NCBI GenBank assembly: GCA_045127535.1
Contig: JBGVQN010000025.1
Location: 27,818-91,817, forward strand
Direction: 5' to 3'
Source: UBA2942 sp045127535
Lineage (GTDB): Bacteria > Bacillota > Clostridia > Lachnospirales > Lachnospiraceae
Length of the DNA stretch: 64,000 nt
The position numbers and the translations under genes were made by a program. Below the pieces are notes generated by a model, which was not told where the DNA came from, searched no databases, and saw nothing but the letters and a program-made list of their open reading frames with translations. Positions 16,013 through 24,540 of this stretch are shown here, one piece after another (position 1 is the stretch's first letter; each line of letters starts with the position of its first letter).

Positions 16013-17284
16013 ATGTCAACTGGAATTGAAACAAAATGTATTCACGAAGGATGGAAACCATCACAGGGAGAACCAAGACAGTTACCGGTATATCAAAGTA
16101 CAACATTTAAATATGATACAAGCGATGCTATGGGTAAGCTGTTTGATTTAGAAGCAGATGGCTATTTTTATACCAGACTGCAAAATCCTACCAATGATGC
16201 AGTAGCAGCAAAAATATGTGCGTTAGAGGGCGGTGTTGCTGCAATGCTTACATCTTCGGGACAGGCAGCAAATTTTTATGCAATTTTTAATATTTGTGAA
16301 GCAGGAGATCACTTCATTGCCTCATCTTCCATATATGGAGGTACTTATAATTTGTTTGGGGTTACCATGAAGAAAATGGGGATTGAATGTACTTTTGTAG
16401 ATCAGGATCTGCCTGAAGAAGAATTAGCAAAATACTTCAAACCAAATACCAAAGCAGTATTTGGTGAGACCATCACCAATCCTACTGTGTCCATATTTGA
16501 TTTTGAAAAGTTTGCTAGACTTGCGCATTCTCATGGTGTGCCACTGATCGTTGATAATACGTTTGCCACACCAGTAAATTGCAGACCATTTGAGTGGGGA
16601 GTAGACATTGTAACACATTCTACTACAAAGTATATGGATGGTCATGGTGTGGGGGTTGGCGGCTGTATTGTAGATAGCGGCAATTTTGATTGGACAAAAC
16701 ATAAAGATAAATTCCCTGGTTTAACCACACCAGATGAATCCTATCATGGCATTACTTATGTAGAAAGATTCGGCAAAGGTGTCTATATCACAAAAGCAAC
16801 TGCACAATTAATGAGAGATTTTGGTTCCATTCAGTCTCCTCAAAATGCGTTTTATTTGAATTTAGGTCTGGAAACGCTGCATCTTAGAATGAAAAAGCAC
16901 TGTGAGAATGCATTGGCAGTTGCAAAATTTTTGAAAGAACAGGATAAAGTGGCATGGGTACATTATGCTGGATTGGAAGAAGATCAGTATTACGATCTGG
17001 CAAAAAGATATATGCCAAATGGAACCTGTGGTGTTCTTGCCTTTGGCATCAAGGGTGGCAGAGATGCGTCCATCGCTTTTATGGATAAGCTAAAAGTGAT
17101 TTCAATTGTTACACATGTAGCAGATGCCAAGACTTGTCTGCTTCATCCAGCAAGCCATACACATCGTCAGTTGACAGATAAGCAGTTAGAAGAGGCTGGA
17201 GTTGCTCCTGATCTGATTCGGTTGTCAGTTGGCATAGAGGATGTTAATGATATCATAAGTGATTTAGAGCAGGCTTTAAAGTAA
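16013..17284 (+). CDS. metY: O-acetylhomoserine aminocarboxypropyltransferase / cysteine synthase (MetY type)
   Basis: PLP enzyme that makes homocysteine from O-acetylhomoserine and sulfide. About 423 residues. Diagnostic parts are YTRLQNPTNDAVAAKICALEGG near 52-73, SSGQAANFYAIFN near 82, PLIVDNTFATP near 178, and the PLP lysine in HSTTKYMDGHG near 208. The ATG at 16013 is chosen because the in-frame ATG six bases earlier overlaps the SD GGAGGATG. It lies downstream of the LysR regulator, separated by a terminator, so it has its own probably LysR-controlled promoter (a TATACT near 15946 without a good -35 box). Confidence 0.92.
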   Translation: MSTGIETKCIHEGWKPSQGEPRQLPVYQSTTFKYDTSDAMGKLFDLEADGYFYTRLQNPTNDAVAAKICALEGGVAAMLTSSGQAANFYAIFNICEAGDHFIASSSIYGGTYNLFGVTMKKMGIECTFVDQDLPEEELAKYFKPNTKAVFGETITNPTVSIFDFEKFARLAHSHGVPLIVDNTFATPVNCRPFEWGVDIVTHSTTKYMDGHGVGVGGCIVDSGNFDWTKHKDKFPGLTTPDESYHGITYVERFGKGVYITKATAQLMRDFGSIQSPQNAFYLNLGLETLHLRMKKHCENALAVAKFLKEQDKVAWVHYAGLEEDQYYDLAKRYMPNGTCGVLAFGIKGGRDASIAFMDKLKVISIVTHVADAKTCLLHPASHTHRQLTDKQLEEAGVAPDLIRLSVGIEDVNDIISDLEQALK

Positions 17285-17353
17285 AACTCTTTAAAGTAAA
17301 ACTATTGAAAGCGACAGGTAAAGTAACAGGGTTAAAAGAACAGCATGTAGAGT

Positions 17354-17387
17354 AAAAAATGCACTGGCGAATGCCAGTGTATTTTTT
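17354..17387 (+). terminator. metY terminator
   Basis: AAAAAATGCACTGGC and GCCAGTGTATTTTTT with a 3-4 base loop. A 15-bp tandem duplication (TTTAAAGTAAAACT twice) spans the metY stop codon at 17276-17305. Confidence 0.85.
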
Positions 17388-17460
17388 CAGCTTGATGGTG
17401 AGACGAGTGGGAGAATTGATTATTGAACAGTCTATGTGGAATAACAAATCCGGAAAACGC

Positions 17461-17489
17461 TTGCAATATTTGATTTAAAGGGTTATAAT
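17461..17489 (+). promoter_or_regulatory. Promoter of the ttcA-like / recombinase operon
   Basis: TTGCAA (17461-17466), 17-base spacer, TATAAT (17484-17489), 75 bases before the start codon. Confidence 0.7.
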
Positions 17490-17563
17490 TGTCTTATCTA
17501 ACTATTCGCAAAACCCAAGTTTAACGCATAGTTGAGTCGATTTTTCCAGGAAGGACCCTTTAT

Positions 17564-18301
17564 ATGCATTTACAGAAATTATATGGTCACACCCGTAAAG
17601 CCATTCAAACATACAATTTGATCTCTCCCAATGACCGTATTGCTGTTGGCATCTCCGGTGGCAAAGACAGCCTGACACTCTTATATGCACTGGCAGGTTT
17701 GCGGCAGTTTTATCCTGTGCCTTTTGCATTAGAAGCCATCACTGTGGATCTGGGCTTTGGTATGTGCTATGACTCTGTTGCAGATCTTTGCAGATCCCTG
17801 CAGGTTCCTTATACCATTGTTTCTACAGAAATCTCTGAGATCGTTTCCAATCGTTCTGCAGATCATTATTCCTGTAGTCTATGCGCCAAGCTGCGCAAAG
17901 GCGCTTTAAATCAGCAGGCTTTGGCGCTGCATTGCAATAAGATCGCTTATGCCCATCATAGAGATGATATTGTGGATACCCTGATCATGAGTATGTATTA
18001 TGAGCATCGGCTATATTCCTTTGCACCATATACCTATCTGGACAATACTGGACTTGCCTTGATACGACCCCTGATCTATGTTTCAGAAGGTGAAATTTTA
18101 AATTTTAAAGAAAAATATCAACTTCCTGTAATCCCAAATTTATGCCCTGCAGATGGCGCCACCAAGCGCACCCAGGTACGCAGCCTGGTAAATGACCTTG
18201 GGAAAACATATCCCGGACTGCGGGAGCATCTGTTTACTGCTATCGAAAACAGCGACATTGGCGACTGGGTCAATGCAAGAAAGCGTGGTGATATTTTATG
18301 A
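17564..18301 (+). CDS. TtcA/TtuA-family ATP-dependent tRNA thiolase-like protein
   Basis: PP-loop ATPase expected to adenylate and thiolate tRNA (2-thiocytidine type) or a related target. 245 residues. PP-loop SGGKDSL at about 30-36. Cysteines that could hold an Fe-S cluster are CSLC near 105-108 and CPADGATKR near 197; the family typically uses a CxxC plus a later Cys. YAHHRDDIVDTLIMSM near 128 matches the family helix (usually GHxxDD). SD AGGAAGGA is upstream. It overlaps the recombinase gene by 4 bases (ATGA). The exact substrate is not certain. Confidence 0.85.
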   Translation: MHLQKLYGHTRKAIQTYNLISPNDRIAVGISGGKDSLTLLYALAGLRQFYPVPFALEAITVDLGFGMCYDSVADLCRSLQVPYTIVSTEISEIVSNRSADHYSCSLCAKLRKGALNQQALALHCNKIAYAHHRDDIVDTLIMSMYYEHRLYSFAPYTYLDNTGLALIRPLIYVSEGEILNFKEKYQLPVIPNLCPADGATKRTQVRSLVNDLGKTYPGLREHLFTAIENSDIGDWVNARKRGDIL

Positions 18302-19443
18302 GTACAACATTACCTTACCATAAGCAAATTGATATTCAATACACCCAGAAGCTGCGGCAGCTTATCACTACTCTCCCACCCTACGCCAAGGATTTTTTTA
18401 GGGGGATCGAACCAAGGACATCTTCCCGCACCAGAATCGCCTATGCCTATGATTTATCTGTGTTTTTTCAGTTTTTACATGATCAAAATCCTGTGCTGGC
18501 ACAAAAGGATGTAACGGAGATCACTTTGGAGGAGCTAGAAGCTGTTACACCAAAGGATCTTGAGGAATATATGGAGTATTTGAAATATTATGACGCTGCT
18601 GACGATTCCCCCCATTACAATCAGTCACAGGGCATTAAGCGCAAGATTTCCTCCATAAAGTCTTTTTACCGCTATTTTTACGAGAAAATGGACATTGAAA
18701 AGAATCCTGCCTCATTGATCAGACTGCCCCGCATCCATGGAAAGCAGATCATCAAATTGGATGTGAATGAAATCGTACTGTTTTTAGACTCTGTAGAAAA
18801 GGGAGAAAGCCTTACACCAAAGCAAAAGCAGTTTCACGAAAAGACCAAGGTGCGTGATCTGGCTATTATGACTCTCCTGTTGGGTACCGGACTGCGTGTT
18901 TCCGAATGTGTTGGTCTGGATATTGCAGACATTGATTTTGACAACAGCGGCGTCAAGATCCATCGCAAAGGCGGTAAGGAGGTCATGGTCTATTTTGGGG
19001 AGGAAGTAGAACTGGCGCTTCTGGACTATTTAGAGGAACGTATGCTGATCATCCCTGCTGACGGTCACGAAAACGCTCTGTTTCTCTCCCTGCAGAAAAA
19101 ACGGATTGGAGTGCGCACGGTAGAAAATATGGTGCATAAATATGCCGCCAGCGTGACCACTGTAAAGAACATTACTCCCCATAAGCTGCGCAGTACCTAT
19201 GGCACCCAGCTGTATCAGGAAACCGGCGATATTTATCTGGTGGCAGATGTATTGGGGCACAGTGATGTCAATACGACCAGGCGGCACTATGCAGCATTGG
19301 AGGATGAACGCAGACGCAGCGCAAGAAACAAGGTGCGCCTGAGAGAAGCTGCAGATACGTATCCTGTGGAATTAGGTGTATTTGATATGCATTCAGATCT
19401 TTCAGAAGAAAGATGCGATCCGTCGGAGGGGGATGAATTATAG
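18298..19443 (+). CDS. Tyrosine recombinase/integrase, XerC/XerD-like
   Basis: 381 residues with an N-terminal SAM-like DNA-binding domain (about 30-130) and a C-terminal catalytic domain. Catalytic set: Arg in GTGLRVSECVGL, Lys in HRKGGKEV, His and Arg in TPHKLRSTYGTQ, His in LGHSDVNTTRRHY and the Tyr at its end. An acidic C-terminal extension of about 45 residues follows the tyrosine. It is translationally coupled to the ttcA-like gene; no attachment sites, excisionase or phage genes are nearby, so a chromosomal Xer role is more likely than a mobile-element integrase. No dif-like site was recognised. Confidence 0.85.
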   Translation: MSTTLPYHKQIDIQYTQKLRQLITTLPPYAKDFFRGIEPRTSSRTRIAYAYDLSVFFQFLHDQNPVLAQKDVTEITLEELEAVTPKDLEEYMEYLKYYDAADDSPHYNQSQGIKRKISSIKSFYRYFYEKMDIEKNPASLIRLPRIHGKQIIKLDVNEIVLFLDSVEKGESLTPKQKQFHEKTKVRDLAIMTLLLGTGLRVSECVGLDIADIDFDNSGVKIHRKGGKEVMVYFGEEVELALLDYLEERMLIIPADGHENALFLSLQKKRIGVRTVENMVHKYAASVTTVKNITPHKLRSTYGTQLYQETGDIYLVADVLGHSDVNTTRRHYAALEDERRRSARNKVRLREAADTYPVELGVFDMHSDLSEERCDPSEGDEL

Positions 19444-19571
19444 AATAGATGCCCAAATTATCAAAAACCATGGAAGTACAGATTGATACAAGAGTCAAAG
19501 TTTGCATAAAATATCGGGTATTTCAGCTTGACCAGCTTGATTTGCTACAATAGTTTAAGTGTGAAGACAGT

Positions 19572-19613
19572 ATCAGAGCCAATCTTCAAAGTTGAAAATC
19601 GGCTCTGATTTTT
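19572..19613 (+). terminator. Terminator after the recombinase operon
   Basis: ATCAGAGCC (19572-19580) pairs with GGCTCTGAT (19601-19609) with an inner partial stem, followed by TTTTT. The 19444-19752 gap holds in addition a 10-bp-stem hairpin (19708-19744, TCTGTCTGTA / TACAGACAGA) next to the convergent gene's stop; no gene was seen there. Confidence 0.8.
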
Positions 19614-19752
19614 CGTGCAGCATATCAAACACTGACTGGTGTATTACAGTATTGCTTGTGATAAAGTATTTCAAGTCTGCAATATCAGCCCACATGATCG
19701 ATACACATCTGTCTGTAGTCAAAACATTCTGCTGTACAGACAGACTGCTTCA

Positions 19753-20319
19753 CTATAATTGCATCACCTTATAACAAAAATAAGTGCCCGGATGAATATT
19801 GTCATCATCATAATACAGAAGTCCCAGCTTATCAAACACAAAGGTCTGCGAAAATACTTTCTCAGCCAACGCCTCATATGCTTTCTGATAATGTGAAAAC
19901 GGCGCTCCGCCAATGGCAACTGTCATATGAAACATATAATCATCATCATGCTCTGCCGGACAGTTTCCAAAGCGATCCTGCAGCTTTTGAAACAGGTTCT
20001 GCTGCATTTGCTTCAGTTCTGCAGATGCCTTTACTTCTATGCTCATACAACCGGAGGGTTTGCCGCCCAGCACGCTGTTTGGGTAGAGATGTAATTGCTC
20101 CAGCTGGATCTGCACCGGTTTCTGTTCTTTGGCAAACTCGTCAAAAAACTGTTCCATTTCCTCCAGTCCGGGTATGACAAAGGGTTGTTTCAAGGACACA
20201 TGTTGAGGCAGTCTGGCCATTTCAAAGCCCAGATCTCCCGCTCTGTGAGCCTCTAACATGATCCGTCTGCCAAAATTTTCACCTTCTGTATCTGCGATCA
20301 GTACGATCGTTGCTTTCAT
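19753..20319 (-). CDS. 2H phosphoesterase / 2'-5' RNA ligase-family protein
   Basis: Small (188 residues) protein of the 2H superfamily, which cleaves 2',3'-cyclic phosphates or 2'-5' linkages. Both HxT/S motifs are visible: PQHVSLKQPF near 38-47 and FHMTVAIGG near 132-140. The start ATG at 20319 follows AAGGAGGA; the longer open frame upstream runs through tandem repeats and is not coding. The physiological substrate is unknown. Confidence 0.8.
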   Translation of the reverse strand: MKATIVLIADTEGENFGRRIMLEAHRAGDLGFEMARLPQHVSLKQPFVIPGLEEMEQFFDEFAKEQKPVQIQLEQLHLYPNSVLGGKPSGCMSIEVKASAELKQMQQNLFQKLQDRFGNCPAEHDDDYMFHMTVAIGGAPFSHYQKAYEALAEKVFSQTFVFDKLGLLYYDDDNIHPGTYFCYKVMQL

Positions 20320-20353
20320 AGGATGATTCCTCCTTATCCTGTTTTTGTATTTT

Positions 20354-20465
20354 CTGTACAGCATATTGCCAATATCGCTGCTTGTCTGCTTTCTGCACAG
20401 CATATTGGCAATATCACTGCTAATCTACTTTCTGTTCACCATATTGGCAATATCTCTACTCCTGC
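20354..20465. repeat. Three tandem 39-bp repeats with an internal palindrome
   Basis: Units begin at 20354, 20393 and 20432 (each starting CTGYWCA or CTGCACA), the third incomplete and running into the thrS stop codon. Each contains a central ATATTGSCAATAT palindrome. They lie between thrS and the 2H phosphoesterase gene, which are both on the minus strand. Confidence 0.85.
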
Positions 20466-22213
20466 AATTCCTGCTCCAACATCTGAATCAACTCCGGTAT
20501 ACACAGGCTGCCCATATCTCCTGCGTCCCGTTTGCGCACAGACACCTGACAGCTGTCTTCCTCCTTTTGCCCAATGATCAGCATGTATGGAACCTTATCT
20601 AACTGCGCCTCACGGATCTTATAGCCGATCTTCTCAGATCTGGAATCCAACTCGCAGCGAAAACCTGCTGCAGTCAGTTCCTTTAAGACATCCTGGGCAT
20701 ACCCATGAAAGCGGTTGGCAATGGGCAGGATCTTGATCTGTACCGGAGAAAGCCACAAAGGAAATTTTCCTGCGTAATGCTCGATCAGGATTCCAATAAA
20801 TCGTTCGATTGAGCCAAAGACCACTCTATGGATCATGATGGGTCTGTGCTTTTCACCGTCTGCGCCTGTATATTCTGCCTCAAACCGCAGGGGCAGCTGA
20901 AAATCCAGCTGGATGGTACCACACTGCCATGTTCTGCCCATGGAGTCCTCTAAGTGAAAATCAATCTTTGGTCCATAGAACGCTCCATCACCCTCATTGA
21001 TGACATAAGCCTTTCCGGATGCCTCCAGAGCATTTTTCATTTCCGCCGTTGCCAGCTCCCAGTCCTCATCACTGCCAATGCTGTCTTCCGGTCTTGTAGA
21101 CAGTTCCAGATGATACCGGAACCCAAATCGGTCATATACCTGCTCGATCAACTGAATTACACCTAAAATTTCATCCCGGATCTGCTCCTTCATCATAAAA
21201 ATGTGTGCATCATCCTGCGTAAAACAGCGCACCCGCATCAGTCCATGGAGGGCGCCTGACAGTTCATGTCTGTGTACCAGCCCCAATTCACCCATTCTGA
21301 TGGGCAGCTCCCGGTAGGAATGAGGCTGCATTTTGTATACCAGCATGCCTCCGGGACAATTCATAGGTTTAATGGCAAAATCCATTTGGTCGATCACTGT
21401 GGAATACATATTTTCACGATAGTGATCCCAATGACCGGAGGTCTGCCACAGCTGACGGTTCAGCATCATAGGTGTTGAGATCTCCTGGTAGCCATTGCGC
21501 ATATGGAGGTCTCTCCAATAGTCGATCAGCAGATTTTTCAGCACCATGCCCTTTGGCAGAAAGAAGGGAAATCCTGGCCCTTCCTCCATGATTGCAAAAA
21601 GCCCCAGTTCCCTGCCCAGCTTTCTGTGATCCCGTTTCTTGATCTCTTCCTGCCGGTTTAAATATTCTTCCAGCTGGGCATTTTTTGGAAAGGCAATGCC
21701 ATAGATCCTTGTGAGCATTTTGTTGTGTTCATCCCCACGCCAATACGCACCGGCAATGGCTGTCAGATGGATGGCCTTGATCAAATTGGTATTGCTTACG
21801 TGAGGCCCTGCACACAGATCCACATATTCTCCCTGCTTATAAAAAATCAGTTTTTCTTCTGCAGGAAGCTCATGAATCAATTCCAGCTTGTAAGGCTCAT
21901 TTCTTTGCTCCATCAGGGAGACTGCTTCTTCCCTGCTCAATTCAAACCGATGCAGGGACAGACTTTCGTTGACGATCCGTTTCATTTCCTGCTGGATGGC
22001 TTCCAGCTCTGCTGCCCCTAATTGAAACCCAAAGTCAAAATCATAATAAAAGCCCTCTTTAATGGCTGGGCCAATTGCGCACTTTGCTTCCGGGTAAAGA
22101 CGCTTGACTGCCTGCGCCAGCACATGGGCTGCTGTGTGCCAAAATGCAGCCTTACCTGCTTCCTGTTCAAAACCAATGTCTTTGATGCTTCCATCCTTCA
22201 TACTTACCTTCAT
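20456..22213 (-). CDS. thrS: Threonyl-tRNA synthetase lacking the N-terminal TGS domain
   Basis: Charges tRNA-Thr and edits mischarged serine. 585 residues against about 640 for most ThrRS. The first 20 residues (MKVSMKDGSIKDIGFEQEAG) resemble the very start of a TGS domain but jump straight to the editing domain (HTAAHVLAQAVKRLYPEAK), so about 50-60 residues are missing. The editing site keeps HTAAH and CAGPH; the class II core has motif 2 MRVRCFTQDDAH and motif 3 VVFGSIERFIGILIEH; the anticodon-binding domain is complete. The start is supported by SD AAAGGAG. The gene is controlled by a T-box leader. A core-less hairpin repeat sits between the T-box terminator and the start codon. Confidence 0.93.
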   Translation of the reverse strand: MKVSMKDGSIKDIGFEQEAGKAAFWHTAAHVLAQAVKRLYPEAKCAIGPAIKEGFYYDFDFGFQLGAAELEAIQQEMKRIVNESLSLHRFELSREEAVSLMEQRNEPYKLELIHELPAEEKLIFYKQGEYVDLCAGPHVSNTNLIKAIHLTAIAGAYWRGDEHNKMLTRIYGIAFPKNAQLEEYLNRQEEIKKRDHRKLGRELGLFAIMEEGPGFPFFLPKGMVLKNLLIDYWRDLHMRNGYQEISTPMMLNRQLWQTSGHWDHYRENMYSTVIDQMDFAIKPMNCPGGMLVYKMQPHSYRELPIRMGELGLVHRHELSGALHGLMRVRCFTQDDAHIFMMKEQIRDEILGVIQLIEQVYDRFGFRYHLELSTRPEDSIGSDEDWELATAEMKNALEASGKAYVINEGDGAFYGPKIDFHLEDSMGRTWQCGTIQLDFQLPLRFEAEYTGADGEKHRPIMIHRVVFGSIERFIGILIEHYAGKFPLWLSPVQIKILPIANRFHGYAQDVLKELTAAGFRCELDSRSEKIGYKIREAQLDKVPYMLIIGQKEEDSCQVSVRKRDAGDMGSLCIPELIQMLEQELQE

Positions 22214-22242
22214 TTCCTATGTCTCCTTTCGCTTTGCGTCAT

Positions 22243-22358
22243 ACTAGCAATTGCGGAACATATACCGGACGCTTTGGAAAGTATCGTCCTGCTTAGAAAA
22301 CATTTTCTTGCAGATACTTCCTAAAACTGGTATTGAATACAGCTTCGCAAGTGCCTAT
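22243..22358. repeat. Core-less copy of the long-hairpin repeat family in the thrS leader
   Basis: Left end ACTAGCAATTGCGGAACA with ACCGGACGCTTTGG, right end CCTAAAACTGG and ATACAGCTTCGCAAGTGCC, i.e. imperfect terminal inverted repeats. It retains CCTGCTTAGAAAACATTTTC, identical to the right core/arm junction of the copy at 44455-44640, but lacks the left core. Short arms GGAAAGTATC / GATACTTCC remain. Confidence 0.7.
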
Positions 22359-22404
22359 ATGTACAGAATTTGCCGTCTGGTCTGCCAGACATTACGTAAA
22401 CATA

Positions 22405-22675
22405 AGAAAAGCACCCTTAATAAACAGCATACAGCCGTCTATCTAAGGGTGCAGTAATATTGATGCACGGTTCCACCTTAACTTTTTACTTCAGATTCCA
22501 ACAAATCCTAAACTTTAACGCAGTTTTACGGTAACCCTTACTGTGATTCAGTGTTACAGCTCTGGAATGGTTTTCATTTATCTTCTGTCATAAAAGGCTT
22601 CCACCAGCTGCCTTTCTCTCTGGATGACTCGGATAAGCTACTCTTTCCGTCTTCGCTTTTCTTATGTTATGGGTG
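22405..22675 (-). promoter_or_regulatory. T-box riboswitch (threonine) controlling thrS
   Basis: On the minus strand the T-box element AAGGTGGAACCGTGC lies at 22465-22479. It is followed by a terminator stem (GCACCCTTA at 22444-22452 against TAAGGGTGC at 22411-22419) ending in TTTTCTT. Stem I contains the GGTGG and AAAACCATTCCAGAGC regions; the probable specifier is ACC (threonine) near 22572, matching the downstream ThrRS. Uncharged tRNA-Thr would pair with the UGGA of the T-box and permit read-through. Confidence 0.9.
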
Positions 22676-22676
22676 T

Positions 22677-22705
22677 ATTTTAATGGATCAATAAGAATCT
22701 GTCAA
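22677..22705 (-). promoter_or_regulatory. Promoter of the thrS T-box transcript
   Basis: Minus strand TTGACA (22700-22705), 17-base spacer, TAAAAT (22677-22682), just upstream of Stem I. Confidence 0.85.
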
Positions 22706-22730
22706 GTGTGAAGTGACCTTTTTTTACCTT

Positions 22731-23552
22731 TTAATCATTTGCCTTCTGCCCAATAATACGCACATCCAGCTTATTATAAGCCATATCGATGCCTCTCTCC
22801 AGGAACTCCTTATAGATCTCCTCTTGCAAAGCAAAATATCCATTCCAGTATTCTGCCGTTGGAGTCCATGCACGCACCACGTACTCGATCCTGCTTTCCT
22901 GAAATGCGCTGATGCCCACAAAGGGTTCCGGGTCATCCAGAAACACAGGCAGTCTGTGAATACAGGTGTAGATTGCATCCTTTACATTTTCCACCTGATC
23001 TTCATAGGCTGCAGTGATCAGCAGATCTACACGACGGCATGGTTCTGCAGTATAATTGGTGATTTTTCCAGCAGATATTTCACTGTTTGGTACGTAGACG
23101 ATTTTATTATCATTGGTTTTCAGTTTGGTATATACAAAACCAATAGACTGTACGGTGCCGTTTTCACTGCCCAGTTCAATATAATCACCGATCTCAAAAG
23201 GCTTAGATACCAGCAGCTGCAATCCACCGGCACAATTGGTCAGGAAATTCTGCACTGCCAGAGAAACAGCCAGACCAAGCAAACTAAATACTGCCACCAG
23301 TGAAGTGATGGGGATTCCCAGGCTGTCAATTACGATCAGTGCCACCACAATATACAACAACACCTTGATGGCAGTATAAATAATCTGCATCAAAGTCTCA
23401 TCTAAAATGCTTTTCTTCAGCATTTTTCGAACCAGACTCAGCAGGATCCGTGCCACTACATAACATATAACAAATGTAATGACTGCCTGTAAAACACTGG
23501 CTGCTGAGAAATCTCCTACCTTCAGAGAAGAAATGATTTCTGTTAAATCCAT
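22731..23552 (-). CDS. Small-conductance mechanosensitive channel (MscS family)
   Basis: Membrane channel that releases osmolytes on hypo-osmotic shock. 273 residues with three N-terminal helices; the pore helix region GLAVSLAVQNFLTNCAGGLQ (about 93-112) is followed by the beta domain (PFEIGDYIELGSENGTVQSI) and the mixed C-terminal domain. This matches the short MscS/YkuT architecture. It is the last gene before the thrS promoter in this minus-strand run. Confidence 0.9.
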   Translation of the reverse strand: MDLTEIISSLKVGDFSAASVLQAVITFVICYVVARILLSLVRKMLKKSILDETLMQIIYTAIKVLLYIVVALIVIDSLGIPITSLVAVFSLLGLAVSLAVQNFLTNCAGGLQLLVSKPFEIGDYIELGSENGTVQSIGFVYTKLKTNDNKIVYVPNSEISAGKITNYTAEPCRRVDLLITAAYEDQVENVKDAIYTCIHRLPVFLDDPEPFVGISAFQESRIEYVVRAWTPTAEYWNGYFALQEEIYKEFLERGIDMAYNKLDVRIIGQKAND

Positions 23553-23568
23553 AGCATTACAACTTCCT

Positions 23569-24024
23569 TTATAAATTGATCATTGGCTGGAAATCTTCAC
23601 TGTCATAGCACAAAAAGCCGCCTGCCCTTTCTGCTACCTTCTGGAAACATTTTACCAACAGACTTTCATCGGTATCCAAAGCCTGAATTGCATAAATCAT
23701 TGACACGCCATGTGACTGTAAAAAGGCAGCATCCTGCTCATCAGCAAAAGGCTCGATCAGCTCAATGTCAATGGAATGTCCTGCTTCTGTGATCCATTCC
23801 ACAATGTGCATGGATTCCCAAAGCTCTACCGTCTGTCCACACTCTTTGGTCAGGATCTCACTCAGCTCTTTGGCGTCGATCTCCTTGGCTGACATATAAT
23901 ACATATCAACTTCTGCAGCAGATAATCCCTCTGTGGCAGGCTTTGGCGTCTGTGGCTTTCCTGTTACAGGGAATTTGGGCTTTTTGAATTTAGATGATTG
24001 TAATGACTTTTTTGCACTGCTCAT
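23569..24024 (-). CDS. Conserved-looking hypothetical protein, 151 aa
   Basis: Not recognised. The first 35 residues are basic, Pro/Lys-rich and probably disordered (KKSLQSSKFKKPKFPVTGK); the remainder is acidic and looks like a small alpha/beta domain (AAEVDMYYMSAKEIDAKELS to the C-terminal GGFLCYDSEDFQPMINL). No signal peptide or membrane segment. It sits 16 bases upstream of the MscS gene and downstream of rsfS on the same strand. Codon use is like the neighbours. Confidence 0.7.
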   Translation of the reverse strand: MSSAKKSLQSSKFKKPKFPVTGKPQTPKPATEGLSAAEVDMYYMSAKEIDAKELSEILTKECGQTVELWESMHIVEWITEAGHSIDIELIEPFADEQDAAFLQSHGVSMIYAIQALDTDESLLVKCFQKVAERAGGFLCYDSEDFQPMINL

Positions 24025-24099
24025 AAGTCCTGCCTTTCTGAAGATTTCTTCAAATCAGTGTATCTAATCAATGTATCTAATGCGTAATGATCAGGCAGA

Positions 24100-24462
24100 T
24101 CATTCTGCACTGTTTAATTCCTCAATAGAAATGGACTTGCCGTCACGCCAGATACGCTCTAAATCGTAGAACAAACGGTCTTCCTTATTGAAGATGTGTA
24201 CGATAATATCATTATAATCCATTAAGATCCAGTTGGCAGACTGATACCCCTCGATCTGTCTGTAATCATATCCTGCACGGCCAAGCTCCTCCGCAATATT
24301 GTCTGCGATGGTCTGGATCTGGCTGGTGTTGTTACCGCTGGCAATAATAAAATAATCAGCGATTACAGAAACACCCTGAATATTGATAATGCGAATATCC
24401 TCGCCCTTTTTGTCATCGATTGCCTTGTACGCAAGCTGGGCCATTTTCTTAGATTCTGCCAT
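24100..24462 (-). CDS. rsfS: Ribosomal silencing factor RsfS
   Basis: Binds L14 of the 50S subunit and blocks subunit joining during starvation. 120 residues of the Iojap/RsfS fold: KKGEDIRIINIQGVSVIADY, then FIIASGNNTSQIQTIADNI, and the conserved WILMDYNDIIVHIF. The start ATG 24462 follows GGAGG, in preference to an in-frame ATG 12 codons earlier without a good SD. It is part of the conserved obgE-yhbY-nadD-yqeK-rsfS order. Confidence 0.93.
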   Translation of the reverse strand: MAESKKMAQLAYKAIDDKKGEDIRIINIQGVSVIADYFIIASGNNTSQIQTIADNIAEELGRAGYDYRQIEGYQSANWILMDYNDIIVHIFNKEDRLFYDLERIWRDGKSISIEELNSAE

Positions 24463-24540
24463 AGTTGCCTCCATTCTATTTTGCTTTTTTACAAGCATTT
24501 CTTCTTTATTGTTCTAAAAGCACACTGTTATCATAGCTGA

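Noticed and set aside
18298..19443. Integrase marking a mobile element
   Set aside because: No attachment-site repeats, excisionase, relaxase or phage genes nearby; gene is coupled to a housekeeping tRNA-modification gene.
20354..20465. Tandem repeats that might be a small CRISPR array
   Set aside because: Units follow one another directly with no unique spacers and no cas genes are present.
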